Assembly: GCA_012033205.1 (NCBI GenBank)
Contig: JAAUSO010000032.1
Coordinates: 1 to 49,665, forward strand
Origin: Richelia sp. SL_2_1
Lineage (GTDB): Bacteria > Cyanobacteriota > Cyanobacteriia > Cyanobacteriales > Nostocaceae
Reading direction: 5' to 3'
DNA length: 49,665 nucleotides
Within the stretch, counting starts at the first letter, position 1. Every line of letters starts with the position of its first letter. Below the pieces are notes generated by a model. It did no database searches, was not told the origin of the DNA, and saw nothing but the letters and a program-made list of their open reading frames with translations. This document shows positions 33,909 to 42,938 of the stretch, one piece after another. The translations under genes and the position numbers were made by a program.

Positions 33909-35855
33909 TCAAGCCTCTCTCCCCGAAGCCCAAGTATCTCTCCATTTAACTGTACCTTCACTGGCAATTACCCAGCGACGAGCGAGTAAATTTTCCCGTA
34001 AAGGAGAAGTTCCCTCACGCAACATTACATATTTATAACTAATTAGTTTCCCAGCACTTTCATTAAAGGGAATTTCAGCAAACCAAGTATTAGAATTAAT
34101 ATATTCTAAAGGATAGGCTTTACTGATATCCCAATTACCCAATTCCGGACAATCGCCGATTACTACGATTCTTTCACCAAGTTGGGTTTGTACTCCATTT
34201 AATTGCGCTCTGACTATTGTTTGCGCTTTTAATCTTTCCCCTACATGACTAATAACGATCGCTTCTTTTGCGCCAAGTTCAAAGTTATGGATTTTTCCAT
34301 CTACGACTTCAAATTTACGTCCAGTTAATACGCAGGTATGTTCTCTATCTGGTAACTCAGTATCAACTGCTTTTACAGTCACAGTATCACCGCGATTCAA
34401 AGCTACAAAGCAGCGAGAGCCGTTATAACGACGCACATAACAGAAAACATCTGGTGTAATATATTTCTCCCATTGACTACCCATGGATATTGCAGGATTC
34501 AAACGACGCAACCCCGAAAGTTTCCGCACATCCCAATAAATCGGAGTTTCGGTATCCCATTGTTCCATCATCGGACGGTTGTAAGGGTCATTATTTCCGT
34601 AAATATTATCATCACCGTTGGTGTCGTTATGCAGATATTGTTCGGTACCGTAAAATAAACAAGGTATTCCCCGACTAGTCATTAAAAAATCCACTGCTAA
34701 CCGCAAATTATCAACATCGGGGTTAAGAGTCAGGAATCGATGCATATCATGATTATCGATAAAGGTGATCAATTCCGTTGCACCGTTGTAGCGATAATCC
34801 TGTTTTAAAACGTCATTAACTAAATAAAATCCCGCTTCATCATTCGTCCCTAACGCTTGACGCAGTGCCATACACAACCCAAAATCTAGTATAGTCATAC
34901 CAGAATTATTGGCAAATTCCACAGAAAGGTCATCATCTGGACGACTGTAAATCCATTCGCCAAAGATAAATACATCTGGTTTATGATTGTACATTTCACT
35001 GTTAAACTCTTGCCAGAACCAAATTGGCATATGTTTAACTGTATCTATCCTTAAAGCATCAACTCCTCTATCTAACCATTGCTTAATTGCTGATTTAATA
35101 TAATTTCTATACTGAATATTATTTTCGTTAAAAGTGGCTAAACCGCACAATTCACAGTTTTGAACTTGCCATTCATCTTCCCAATTGTTCACTTCACCAT
35201 AATGATGATACCAATTGTCTTTATCATCGTTGAAATCGGCTATTTTTACGCCATCATCGTACAATTCACCTTTACTACCACCAGTATCGGGACTGCTATG
35301 ATTGCAGACAATATCTAATATTAGCTTCATATTGCGTTTGTGCAATTCTGCAATCAAACGGTCAAAAACTGTATTTCTCGTATCTTGAGTTTTATTCAAA
35401 GAAGGTTCATCATCGGGTGCAATAAAACGAGGATTTAATCGTTTAAAATCCTTTGTCCAATAACCATGAATTGCCGCACTTTCAATAAATAATTCTTCTA
35501 CTTGCTCAAATAAAGGAGTTAACCAAATAGCGGTAACTCCCAAATTTCTCAAATAATCTAATTTATCAATAATTCCTTTTAAATCTCCACCCCAATATTT
35601 ACCCCATTCTGTTCTATCTGAGTCATAAAGCTCAGAATTTAAACCTTTATTATTCTTAGGATTACCATCATGAAAACGGTCAATTACTATAAAATAAATA
35701 GTTTCTTGGCGAAATTCAATATCTCTTGTGTAGAGAAACTCCAAGTCAATATCGGCATCTGAATCCGGAGTTTTTATAATTTCTTCAACCTCAGCTTGAG
35801 GATTTTCTACTTGATATTGAGTATCTGAAGCTTGAGATGGAGGAGTATTTACCAT
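33909..35855 (-). CDS. Alpha-amylase family (GH13) glucanohydrolase with CBM20 module
   Basis: A 648-residue cytoplasmic-looking (no signal peptide) glycoside hydrolase acting on starch or glycogen-type glucans. The four GH13 regions are seen: DIVCNH (181-186), DALRIDTVKH with nucleophile Asp271, FIFGEW with acid/base Glu300, and FIDNHD with Asp370. The layout, including the extra DxNxD-type calcium-like loops, resembles the cyclodextrin-glucanotransferase/maltogenic group. A starch-binding CBM20-type module follows (about 545-648; GDCPELGNWDISKAYPLE). It probably takes part in glycogen turnover; exact specificity is unknown. Confidence 0.9.
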   Translation of the reverse strand: MVNTPPSQASDTQYQVENPQAEVEEIIKTPDSDADIDLEFLYTRDIEFRQETIYFIVIDRFHDGNPKNNKGLNSELYDSDRTEWGKYWGGDLKGIIDKLDYLRNLGVTAIWLTPLFEQVEELFIESAAIHGYWTKDFKRLNPRFIAPDDEPSLNKTQDTRNTVFDRLIAELHKRNMKLILDIVCNHSSPDTGGSKGELYDDGVKIADFNDDKDNWYHHYGEVNNWEDEWQVQNCELCGLATFNENNIQYRNYIKSAIKQWLDRGVDALRIDTVKHMPIWFWQEFNSEMYNHKPDVFIFGEWIYSRPDDDLSVEFANNSGMTILDFGLCMALRQALGTNDEAGFYLVNDVLKQDYRYNGATELITFIDNHDMHRFLTLNPDVDNLRLAVDFLMTSRGIPCLFYGTEQYLHNDTNGDDNIYGNNDPYNRPMMEQWDTETPIYWDVRKLSGLRRLNPAISMGSQWEKYITPDVFCYVRRYNGSRCFVALNRGDTVTVKAVDTELPDREHTCVLTGRKFEVVDGKIHNFELGAKEAIVISHVGERLKAQTIVRAQLNGVQTQLGERIVVIGDCPELGNWDISKAYPLEYINSNTWFAEIPFNESAGKLISYKYVMLREGTSPLRENLLARRWVIASEGTVKWRDTWASGREA

Positions 35856-36149
35856 AAAAACGAGTTATTTCTATTTATGTTTATTTACTTAAGTAATTCA
35901 ATAATGCTAAAGCCAAATCAGTAAGATGAATAAATATTTTTATCTGTGTGTATTTTAATCAATAGCATTTAATTACTTACTAACTATAAGTAAATACTCC
36001 CTTTTTCATTTATTCGTCCTCATTCTTTAGATAGATATATTATTTAAACCGCGAATAGAGGACAAAGGACATGAAGCTATAGAAAGATGATGTTTAATCA
36101 TACAATTACCGATGCTCCATGTCCAATTTCTAACTATAATTTCTAACTA
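35856..36149. other. 294-bp gap between two minus-strand genes
   Basis: AT-rich sequence carrying the amylase promoter on the minus strand; no gene, repeat family or clear terminator was seen. Confidence 0.5.
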
Positions 36150-38627
36150 TTAACTATTTAAAATTCGATTCCAAGCTTCTAGAACATTGACTAAATCTTC
36201 GGGGAGTTGATTGCGCGTAGTATCGTTATATTCCACAGTACCATTACGGCTGCTAAGGGTGTATGTAATATAATCTGCGGCACCTTGAGATATAGGATAA
36301 CTCAGATTGTTGAATTGATCGCGCTGACGCTGCAATAATCGTTGAAAATCATTTACCTGTTGACGGGAAACTTGACGGAAGTTAAACTGAGAATTACTAA
36401 TTATCCGACCATCTTCTAATAAAACGGTTTCGTAGGTTTTTCCCGTAAATCCACCGCTAGTAATTTGACGAAAGACTACTTGTTTGCTTAACGGTGATGG
36501 TAATTGATTACTGTTAATTTTAACGGGTACAACTGTGGTTTGATTATCGATTATTCTGCTGGCAGTTTCGTTTAAAATGACTCTAGAGTTATTATCGGTA
36601 TGGTAAACGAATGTTTCTGAACCAACTTTAACTGTGACTCGGTACCCTTCTACAAGTCTGGAAAAACAATAGTTTGTTTTGCGAACGTTAACTATACCCA
36701 AACAGCCATCACGCCAAGTTATTTGTTGGGCTTCTACAATATTACTGGGAGAAACTGCAATTTTTTGGGTGATACGTTTTCTTAGGTCAGATAATATTAC
36801 ATTTTCAATGTTTTTTGGTAAACTGGCAGTTGCATCAAGTTGAAATTCCGAACCATCTTGTTTAAATCGATAAGTCCAACTTTCTCTACCGTCGGATAGA
36901 GTAGCTTTCATCAAAGGAAGGTTATCTTTTCTTTCGTTGAGTTGTTCAACTTCAATCACCCGAATTTGAGCGGCTGATGATACTCGTTGAGAGCGTCTAG
37001 CTGCATCTTGTTTAATTACCGCAGCGGCTCTTTCGGTTAAACTTAAGGAACGGTCAAGAGCGATAATCGAAGCGTTATCGTTAGCGTGGTAAATCCAAGT
37101 TTGGTTGTTTGCTTCTACCGTAACTATCCAACCTGGAGTACGAATAAAAGCTTTATTACAAATGCGGTTAAAAGTTAAAAAACAAGGATTATTCCAAATT
37201 TTACGCTCACTGTTGACAATCCGCAGATTCCGTTGAGATAAACCAGACCATTGAGCAGCATCTCTAAGAATAGCATTAGCAACAACTTGAGGTAATCCCG
37301 ATTGCGGTTGATTATTTTGATTTGCTAATTTTACTTGATTTCCAGTTCCATCGCTTAAAAATACCCAATTTTGGGAATTTCCACTCACAGTTACTTCCCA
37401 ACCGGAAACAGCAACTCTGTCACAAGGATTATAACCAAAATCTTCACAACCATATGCCCAATTTGCTGGTTTGAAGGAAACTATTTTTAAATTTCTTGCT
37501 GATAAACCAGAAATATTTCGTGCTTCTTTTAATACACTATTCCCAACACTTCGAGGTAATCGTAATTGACTCTCTTGTGCATTCAAACGAACTTGATTAC
37601 CATCAATAGAAGTGTGATAAACCAAAACTTGGCTTGCACCTTTAACAGTAACTTTCCATCCTCTTTGGTTTGCTCTCAAACAAGATTCAGCCGCACCTCC
37701 CAAATTCAAACAGCTATCGGTAAAGGTTACTTGTTCGGCTTTTGTCACGCTGAGTCTATTCGTACCAATTAATTGCGATGCGGATTTTAAAACGGTATCT
37801 TTGACTTGAGAAGGTAAACCGCTATCAGTAATTTTACTACCTTTTTGATTTAGCTTGATTGCCGAACCCGTATCATTGGTATGATAAACCAAACTTTGTC
37901 CTTGTGTACCGACAACAACCCGCCAACCAGGTACTAAAACTTGAGAACAAATTGTGTTAGCATCGCCTAATTCTAAACAACCATCCTTCCAAGTTTTCTG
38001 CTCAGCCTGCATAATAAAAAAGTTAGCAACTGGTTGTTGTAAACGTTGAGATGCATCTCTAATTACCTGAGATTTTACTGATTCAGGTAATTGTGAATTA
38101 GAATCTCCAGACGCTAAACGTATATTACGTCCGTTATTATTGGTATGATAAGTCCATCTTTGATTACCATCGGATACAGTGACTCGATAACCGGGAACTA
38201 AAGCTTGGGTACAACCTTCACCTGGTCTAATTACTTCTAAACATCCATTACGCCATGTTTGCTCGTTATAACCGACAATTCTTAACTTAGTTTCAGGTAT
38301 ATTTTCCCGTTTAGAGACATCTTTAATTACAGCATTGGCGACAGTAACAGGTAAACCGCTGCTGATATTTTGTGTCTGTACCTGAATAGTAGTTTGGGAG
38401 TTGTTTTGCTGTTGACTAACAAAGATATTTTTTCCCGTCTTATCTAACTGATAATCTTGAGAAGTGGAAACAACAACAGGAGAAGCAATCGCACTTTTTA
38501 ATAGTGCAGACTCACTGGCAACGGATATAATACTAGTAAGTAGTAAAACAACAAATATCCGCATTTGATTAGTAGTAGAATTACCTTTAAATGAAGCTTT
38601 CATAGCAAAGTTACCTGTATCGTTCAT
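36150..38627 (-). CDS. Secreted protein of seven tandem Cys-paired repeats
   Basis: An 825-residue protein (or 817 from the second ATG) with a signal peptide (MRIFVVLLLTSIISVASES) and seven repeats of about 80-95 residues. Each repeat begins with LPxxVxxxVLxDA, has a W-x-D/N-GCL...C pair and ends with PGWxVTV...WxYHTDxxGxxI. The sixth repeat has lost both cysteines. A distinct C-terminal domain (from about residue 650) has VFRQITSGGF and ends EDLVNVLEAWNRI. I know similar repeats from cyanobacterial proteins of unknown role; the pattern suggests an exported, disulfide-stabilised structural or binding protein. Confidence 0.85.
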   Translation of the reverse strand: MNDTGNFAMKASFKGNSTTNQMRIFVVLLLTSIISVASESALLKSAIASPVVVSTSQDYQLDKTGKNIFVSQQQNNSQTTIQVQTQNISSGLPVTVANAVIKDVSKRENIPETKLRIVGYNEQTWRNGCLEVIRPGEGCTQALVPGYRVTVSDGNQRWTYHTNNNGRNIRLASGDSNSQLPESVKSQVIRDASQRLQQPVANFFIMQAEQKTWKDGCLELGDANTICSQVLVPGWRVVVGTQGQSLVYHTNDTGSAIKLNQKGSKITDSGLPSQVKDTVLKSASQLIGTNRLSVTKAEQVTFTDSCLNLGGAAESCLRANQRGWKVTVKGASQVLVYHTSIDGNQVRLNAQESQLRLPRSVGNSVLKEARNISGLSARNLKIVSFKPANWAYGCEDFGYNPCDRVAVSGWEVTVSGNSQNWVFLSDGTGNQVKLANQNNQPQSGLPQVVANAILRDAAQWSGLSQRNLRIVNSERKIWNNPCFLTFNRICNKAFIRTPGWIVTVEANNQTWIYHANDNASIIALDRSLSLTERAAAVIKQDAARRSQRVSSAAQIRVIEVEQLNERKDNLPLMKATLSDGRESWTYRFKQDGSEFQLDATASLPKNIENVILSDLRKRITQKIAVSPSNIVEAQQITWRDGCLGIVNVRKTNYCFSRLVEGYRVTVKVGSETFVYHTDNNSRVILNETASRIIDNQTTVVPVKINSNQLPSPLSKQVVFRQITSGGFTGKTYETVLLEDGRIISNSQFNFRQVSRQQVNDFQRLLQRQRDQFNNLSYPISQGAADYITYTLSSRNGTVEYNDTTRNQLPEDLVNVLEAWNRILNS

Positions 38628-38854
38628 GAGTTTACAAATAATTAAGATATGCTTTCTAGTTTGAATTAGATTGCAATGCCTATAATCTTTTCTGTTTTTA
38701 TTAAGAGTGCCGTAAAATAATCAAATACAAACAATATCTCATCCCATACTATAAACTTAGTTGGGAAAGCAATATTAATAATTAATAGTGGCACTTGTAT
38801 AGGAAAATAGACGTAGTTAAGTTAGTAGTTTGTTCCGGCTTTTTTACAATAACT

Positions 38855-39103
38855 TTATATATTTAGGGATAGCGCATAGCGAATAAAAGATAAGCAAACA
38901 AGAACTAATAATAAAAAAATAATCCAAGTTGTTAAATTTATAGGAATAGCCGCAACTGGCACATTTTCTTGTAGCACCAACCAGTGAGTGTGACATTCAC
39001 CCTTCTTGGTGCGGTTAATAGCGTAAGCCTTGAGATTAATATCACTCACAGGCTCATAATAGTGGGAGTAAGAAGTCGGGTTTTTACGATTAATATCACT
39101 CAC
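38855..39103 (-). CDS. Small single-span membrane protein, N-terminus built from a repeat
   Basis: An 82-residue open frame whose C-terminal part is a clear membrane helix (LTTWIIFLLLVLVCLSFI) after PVAAIPIN. Codons 1-18 lie in a CGGGTTTTT-type repeat; MSDIN recurs as VSDIN at residue 19, so the original start may be the GTG at 39049, giving 64 residues. Not recognised. It may be a short membrane protein or a gene remnant invaded by the repeat. Confidence 0.35.
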   Translation of the reverse strand: MSDINRKNPTSYSHYYEPVSDINLKAYAINRTKKGECHTHWLVLQENVPVAAIPINLTTWIIFLLLVLVCLSFIRYALSLNI

Positions 39104-39227
39104 ACACTTATAACAGTAATAAAAACCCGACTTCTGTAAAACCTGACTTTCTCGTGGGGGTAAGAAGTCGGGTTTTTATGATAAATATTACTTACACCGC
39201 TTTTACACTAATAAAAACCCGAATTCT
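39071..39227. repeat. AGAAGTCGGG stem-loop element, two copies in tandem
   Basis: Copy one (39071-39135): AGAAGTCGGGTTTTTA pairs with TAAAAACCCGACTTCT. Copy two (39163-39227): the same left arm pairs with TAAAAACCCGAATTCT, one mismatch. Loops are alike (GATTAATATCACTCACAC and GATAAATATTACTTACAC). A decayed third unit (ATTAATATCACTCAC at 39037) precedes them. Confidence 0.85.
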
Positions 39228-39272
39228 GTGATTATTCAATTTTCACAAAATCTATTTACTGTTTACACGACT

Positions 39273-39773
39273 CTACCAACATTTGAGAAAATTTCTTTGA
39301 GAAGAAGCCTGAAATCTAAAAGTACTAGCAGCCCAATCTTTCAAATCCGGTGCTAACCAAATCAACTTGCGTAAAATTTCTTCATTTATGAACAATACCA
39401 AGGGAAACTTAAACTGTTTCGCAAATTCATCTCGCATTAAATTAGTAGAAATAATCAGTTCATTAATCGCTTCTACAGACTCCAAACCCCTGACTACCAA
39501 AGCATCAGGTTGAGCAGAATCTAAAGCCAAAACAACATTTGTGTAAAGAGTTTCTACCTTGGGTGATAAAACAATTTCCTGAATATCCGCCATTGAAAAC
39601 TCTTTTAAAAGACTCAAAACTTGTTCTTGGTTGCCCGCAGAATTGCAGCACGCTAACAGCAGCGAAAACTCTCCATTAGAAAGCATAATCGCTCTTGCCA
39701 ATCTTTGGACAACCGCCGTATCATTTGTCGCCGCATTCTGAGAATCAATCAAGCCTATCATTTGGTAATCCAA
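39273..39773 (-). CDS. Truncated cyanobacterial NTPase/TPR-associated N-terminal domain
   Basis: A 166-residue protein resembling the N-terminal part of larger cyanobacterial proteins with ATP-binding or TPR domains (FPLVLFINEEILRKLIWLAP is typical of that domain). No P-loop or TPR follows: the frame stops at FLKCW, and the repeats above begin about 45 bp later. A one-base shift near 39285 would instead end the protein KFSQMLVESCKQ, so the true C-terminus is unsure. Either a stand-alone domain or the remnant of a longer gene. Confidence 0.55.
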   Translation of the reverse strand: MDYQMIGLIDSQNAATNDTAVVQRLARAIMLSNGEFSLLLACCNSAGNQEQVLSLLKEFSMADIQEIVLSPKVETLYTNVVLALDSAQPDALVVRGLESVEAINELIISTNLMRDEFAKQFKFPLVLFINEEILRKLIWLAPDLKDWAASTFRFQASSQRNFLKCW

Positions 39774-40042
39774 GTTTCCTTTTAGTTAACTTATTCAACA
39801 ATATATTTAATTTATCAGTACAATCACCCAATGCACTCCGGCTTAAGGATGATATGTAAGAGTAAATTGAATTACTGTTTTACCTCGACTACCTAAGTAT
39901 ACTCATCGGGTAATTATCGAGGATGTGGTGCGACACCCCGCATTTTTAATTACTAAGTGTTGGATATCGGTGGAATTACGAAGAGATTCAGAAAAATTCT
40001 CCATACAAGAAAGATATTACTTTTAACTTTGCAATTTATCAC
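39774..40042. other. 270-bp gap with a hairpin near 39923-39947
   Basis: ATGTGGTGCGACACCCCGCAT forms an imperfect hairpin followed by TTTTT at about 39927-39952, which reads as a terminator on the plus strand; no plus-strand gene precedes it, so it is probably one of the scattered palindromes. Nothing else was seen. Confidence 0.4.
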
Positions 40043-40696
40043 TTAGAACTCACTAGCAGAAATCACTTCCTCTTCTACCTCACTCGCTTTCACCCATTCC
40101 TGCATTGCCGGAAGTGCCATAATTGCTTCCATATAATCTTGACAAACATTATCTACCTGCACACCATAGGTAACAAACCGCATCACCACAGGTGCATACA
40201 TTGCATCAGCAATTGTAAATTTACCAAACAACATATCACCCCCATCGCCAAAGTTTTGGCGACACTCTTGCCAAATTTTTATAATGCGATCAATATCTGT
40301 TTGTACGCCCAGCGCCATACCTTTCCCTGATAGTTTAGCACGGCAATTCATAGGCATATTATTACGTAATGTTTGAAAACTTCCATGCATTTCAACGCTT
40401 ATACAACGTGCTATAGTTTTTGCAATTTTATCTTCTGGATACCAATGTAAATCGGGAAATTCTTCAGCTAAATATTCCAAAATTGCCAGCGATTCCCACA
40501 CGATTTGACTGCCGTGCAATAAAACGGGTACTTTACCTGATGGAGAATATTGATAAATTTTCTCTGAAAATTCAGGAGTGTCAAGAGGAATACGAATTTC
40601 TTTGAATTGTAAACCTAATTGTTTCATCGCCAACCAAGGACGAAGCGACCAAGATGAATAATTTTTATTCCCAATTACTAAAGTTAATTCTGTCAT
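40043..40696 (-). CDS. Glutathione S-transferase family protein
   Basis: A 217-residue GST with an N-terminal thioredoxin-like domain: LVIGNKNYSSWSLRPWLAM (YSSWSLR holds the Ser/Cys-type active-site area), then SGKVPVLLHG and the glutathione-binding WESLAILEYLAE motif. The helical C-terminal domain carries FTIADAMYAPVVMRF. Likely detoxification or thiol chemistry; substrate unknown. Divergent from the small monooxygenase gene with a 24-bp gap, so their promoters overlap the opposite gene. Confidence 0.88.
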   Translation of the reverse strand: MTELTLVIGNKNYSSWSLRPWLAMKQLGLQFKEIRIPLDTPEFSEKIYQYSPSGKVPVLLHGSQIVWESLAILEYLAEEFPDLHWYPEDKIAKTIARCISVEMHGSFQTLRNNMPMNCRAKLSGKGMALGVQTDIDRIIKIWQECRQNFGDGGDMLFGKFTIADAMYAPVVMRFVTYGVQVDNVCQDYMEAIMALPAMQEWVKASEVEEEVISASEF

Positions 40697-40720
40697 TTTT
40701 AATCACCTATAGATGAACTA

Positions 40721-41011
40721 ATGATTCTCGAAGTTGCCATCTTAAACGTTAAAAAAGAGATGTGTGAAGAATTTGAAGCCGCATTCAGACAAGCTTCAGA
40801 AATTATCTCCTCAATATCTGGTTACATATCCCACGAATTACAAAAATGTGTGGAAGTTCCAAATCGTTATATTCTCCTGGTACGTTGGGAAACTCTAGAA
40901 GCTCATACTATCGGGTTTCGACAATCAAAAGAATATCAACAATGGAAACAACTTTTACATCATTTTTACAACCCATTTCCCGTGGTAGAACATTATTATT
41001 CGGTTGAATGA
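40721..41011 (+). CDS. Antibiotic-biosynthesis-monooxygenase (ABM) fold protein
   Basis: A 96-residue dimeric ferredoxin-like fold protein. The N-terminus MILEVAILNVKKEMCEEFEAAF and the SGYISHELQKC and YILLVRWETLEAH segments fit the ABM family, which includes quinol monooxygenases and heme-degrading proteins. No residue shows which; the name gives the fold, not proof of antibiotic chemistry. Start ATG 24 bp from the divergent GST start. Confidence 0.85.
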   Translation: MILEVAILNVKKEMCEEFEAAFRQASEIISSISGYISHELQKCVEVPNRYILLVRWETLEAHTIGFRQSKEYQQWKQLLHHFYNPFPVVEHYYSVE

Positions 41012-41142
41012 CGAGTTATAAATTTTTGAATTACTGCCAATTTGCCATTATAGGTTTTATTACTCTCCCCTAAAATATTAATCGTGTTGCAAACTTAGAA
41101 TTTATTGCAAAATATTCGCCCATCGGTTAATCATAAATCTAT

Positions 41143-41616
41143 ATGTCTCATAATTGTCTAGAAAATATTTACAATTACTTAAAAATCTCAGATAAAATTG
41201 CTACAGCAGGACAGCCATCTCTAGAAGATTTTCCCCATATAAAACAAGCAGGATATCAAGTTGTTGTAAACCTTGCATTGAAAGATTCCTCTACCGCTTT
41301 AACTAACGAACAAGACATCGTGGAAGCTCAGGGGATGCAGTACGTTCATATACCTGTAATTTGGGAAAACCCGAAGCAGGAAAATTTCCAAGATTTTATT
41401 CAAATAATCAAAATAAACGCCGATCAAAAAGTCTTTGTTCATTGTGTCGCAAATAAACGTGTTTCCGCTTTCATATACCTTTATCGTCGTTGTATAGAAG
41501 GTATGGATGATCAAACAGCGAAACAGGATTTACACAAAATCTGGATTCCTAATCAAGTTTGGCAACAATTTATTCAAGAAGTAGTAAATAGGGGACAGTT
41601 GACAGTTGACAGTTGA
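41143..41616 (+). CDS. Phosphatase-like protein (DUF442/PTP-like), non-standard active-site loop
   Basis: A 157-residue protein of the dual-specificity-phosphatase fold (DUF442-like). The N-terminal ISDKIATAGQPSLEDFPHIK is typical. The loop reads HCVANKRVSAF: Cys to Arg with four residues between, not the five of the standard CX5R. The last residues (NRGQLTVDS) are encoded by a TTGACAG tandem repeat that also gives the stop. Function unknown. Confidence 0.8.
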   Translation: MSHNCLENIYNYLKISDKIATAGQPSLEDFPHIKQAGYQVVVNLALKDSSTALTNEQDIVEAQGMQYVHIPVIWENPKQENFQDFIQIIKINADQKVFVHCVANKRVSAFIYLYRRCIEGMDDQTAKQDLHKIWIPNQVWQQFIQEVVNRGQLTVDS

Positions 41617-41640
41617 CAGTGGACAGTGGACAGTGGATTT
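41592..41640. repeat. Heptamer tandem repeat (TTGACAG/TGGACAG)
   Basis: Six units overlap the last eight codons and the stop of the phosphatase-like gene. An AT-only stretch of TTAA and AAAT units (41671-41742) follows in the same gap. Confidence 0.85.
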
Positions 41641-41897
41641 TTGGGAAATAAATAAGAACTATCGACTGTCAATTAATTAATAATTAATTAATTAATTAAA
41701 TAAATAAATAAATAAATAATAATTAATAAATAATTAAAAATTATTTTATTGTTACAAGCTAGTACCATTACGTGATAACGTTTATTACTCGTTGCAATTT
41801 GAGGCTTTTTGCTCTATGCAGCGACGGATACTTACTACAACATTATTAACCATGTCGTAATTATGTCTTCGTACTTGCACGAGTTAAAATATTAACT

Positions 41898-42818
41898 ATG
41901 TCTTTTCAGCCTACAATTCAAAGTATATATACTGATGGCGCTTGTACCGGCAATCCAGGACCCGGTGGTTGGGGTGTTGTTGTTTACTTCGATGATGGTT
42001 CAGTCCACGAAATCGGTGATAGAGCTACAAAAACCACAAACAATAGAATGGAAATGCAAGCCGCGATCGCCGCTTTGGAATTTCTGGAGTCTTCCGGACA
42101 AAGCAAACCCATCACCCTTTATACTGACAGCGAGTATCTAATTAATTGCGTGACGAAGTGGGTAAAGGGATGGAAACGCAAAGGTTGGAAAAAAGCCGAC
42201 GGAAAACCCGTACTCAACCAAGATTTATTAGAAACTCTTGATAATCTCAACAATCAACAAATTAAATGGCAACACGTTCGCGGTCACGCTGGTAATATCG
42301 GTAACGAACGTTGTGATACAATTGCCCGTAGTTTTGCTTCAGGGAAAATACCATCACTTAAGCGAATGGCGGACATAAATATTAGTGATGTATATTTAAA
42401 ACAAAAAGCCCAAGTTGAGGTATCATCTACACTTAACTCACAAATCACGCCCACACTCATTAACAAAAAGATACATAATAGTACTCTTGAGTCGGAAACA
42501 AACAATACGAATACTATGGAATCATCTAGCGCTTCTGCTACCTTGCCAAACGAAGAATTACCACGGGAAACAAGAGTTTCCCAACTCCGCAGTTTAGTCG
42601 AAACTCTTCGCATTGCTGACGAAATAGCCGAAAAAGGTTACTTAATCACAAGTTCTGAACTCGCGGACTTAATGAATGTCCACGCTAGCGCTGTTACTAG
42701 TCGTGGAGATCAGTGGCGTTGGAGAAACTGGATAGTTTCGCGGGTACGTCGCGAAGGCAATCAAATTCTTTGGGAACTCGAACGCGCCGATCAATTAGAA
42801 AACGAAGAAGGAGAGTAA
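41898..42818 (+). CDS. rnhA: Ribonuclease HI with C-terminal extension
   Basis: Cleaves the RNA of RNA-DNA hybrids. The N-terminal 150 residues form a full RNase HI domain: YTDGACTGNPGPGGWG (Asp near 12), NNRMEMQAAI (Glu), YTDSEYL (Asp) and HVRGHAGN with NERCDTIA (last Asp). Residues about 150-225 are a low-complexity Ser/Thr/Asn linker, and 230-306 form a second, basic domain (RVSQLRSLVETLRIADEIAE, then VTSRGDQWRWRNW) that looks like a nucleic-acid-binding winged or helical domain and is known in cyanobacterial homologues. The total length of 306 is about twice that of E. coli RNase HI. Confidence 0.93.
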   Translation: MSFQPTIQSIYTDGACTGNPGPGGWGVVVYFDDGSVHEIGDRATKTTNNRMEMQAAIAALEFLESSGQSKPITLYTDSEYLINCVTKWVKGWKRKGWKKADGKPVLNQDLLETLDNLNNQQIKWQHVRGHAGNIGNERCDTIARSFASGKIPSLKRMADINISDVYLKQKAQVEVSSTLNSQITPTLINKKIHNSTLESETNNTNTMESSSASATLPNEELPRETRVSQLRSLVETLRIADEIAEKGYLITSSELADLMNVHASAVTSRGDQWRWRNWIVSRVRREGNQILWELERADQLENEEGE

Positions 42819-42821
42819 ATG

Positions 42822-42911
42822 AAGGTCAAAGGTTAAAGGTTAAAGGTCAAAGGTCAAAGGTCAAAGGTTAAAGGTTCAAGGTTAAAGGTCAAAGATTAAA
42901 GGTTAAAGGTA
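42822..42911. repeat. Heptamer tandem repeat (AAAGGTC/AAAGGTT), about 12 units
   Basis: The longest internal array of the CTTTGAC type, here read as GGTCAAA/GGTTAAA, filling the convergent gap between rnhA and cruG. Confidence 0.9.
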
Positions 42912-42938
42912 TTAACTAACTTTCTCCTTGTCCCTTCC

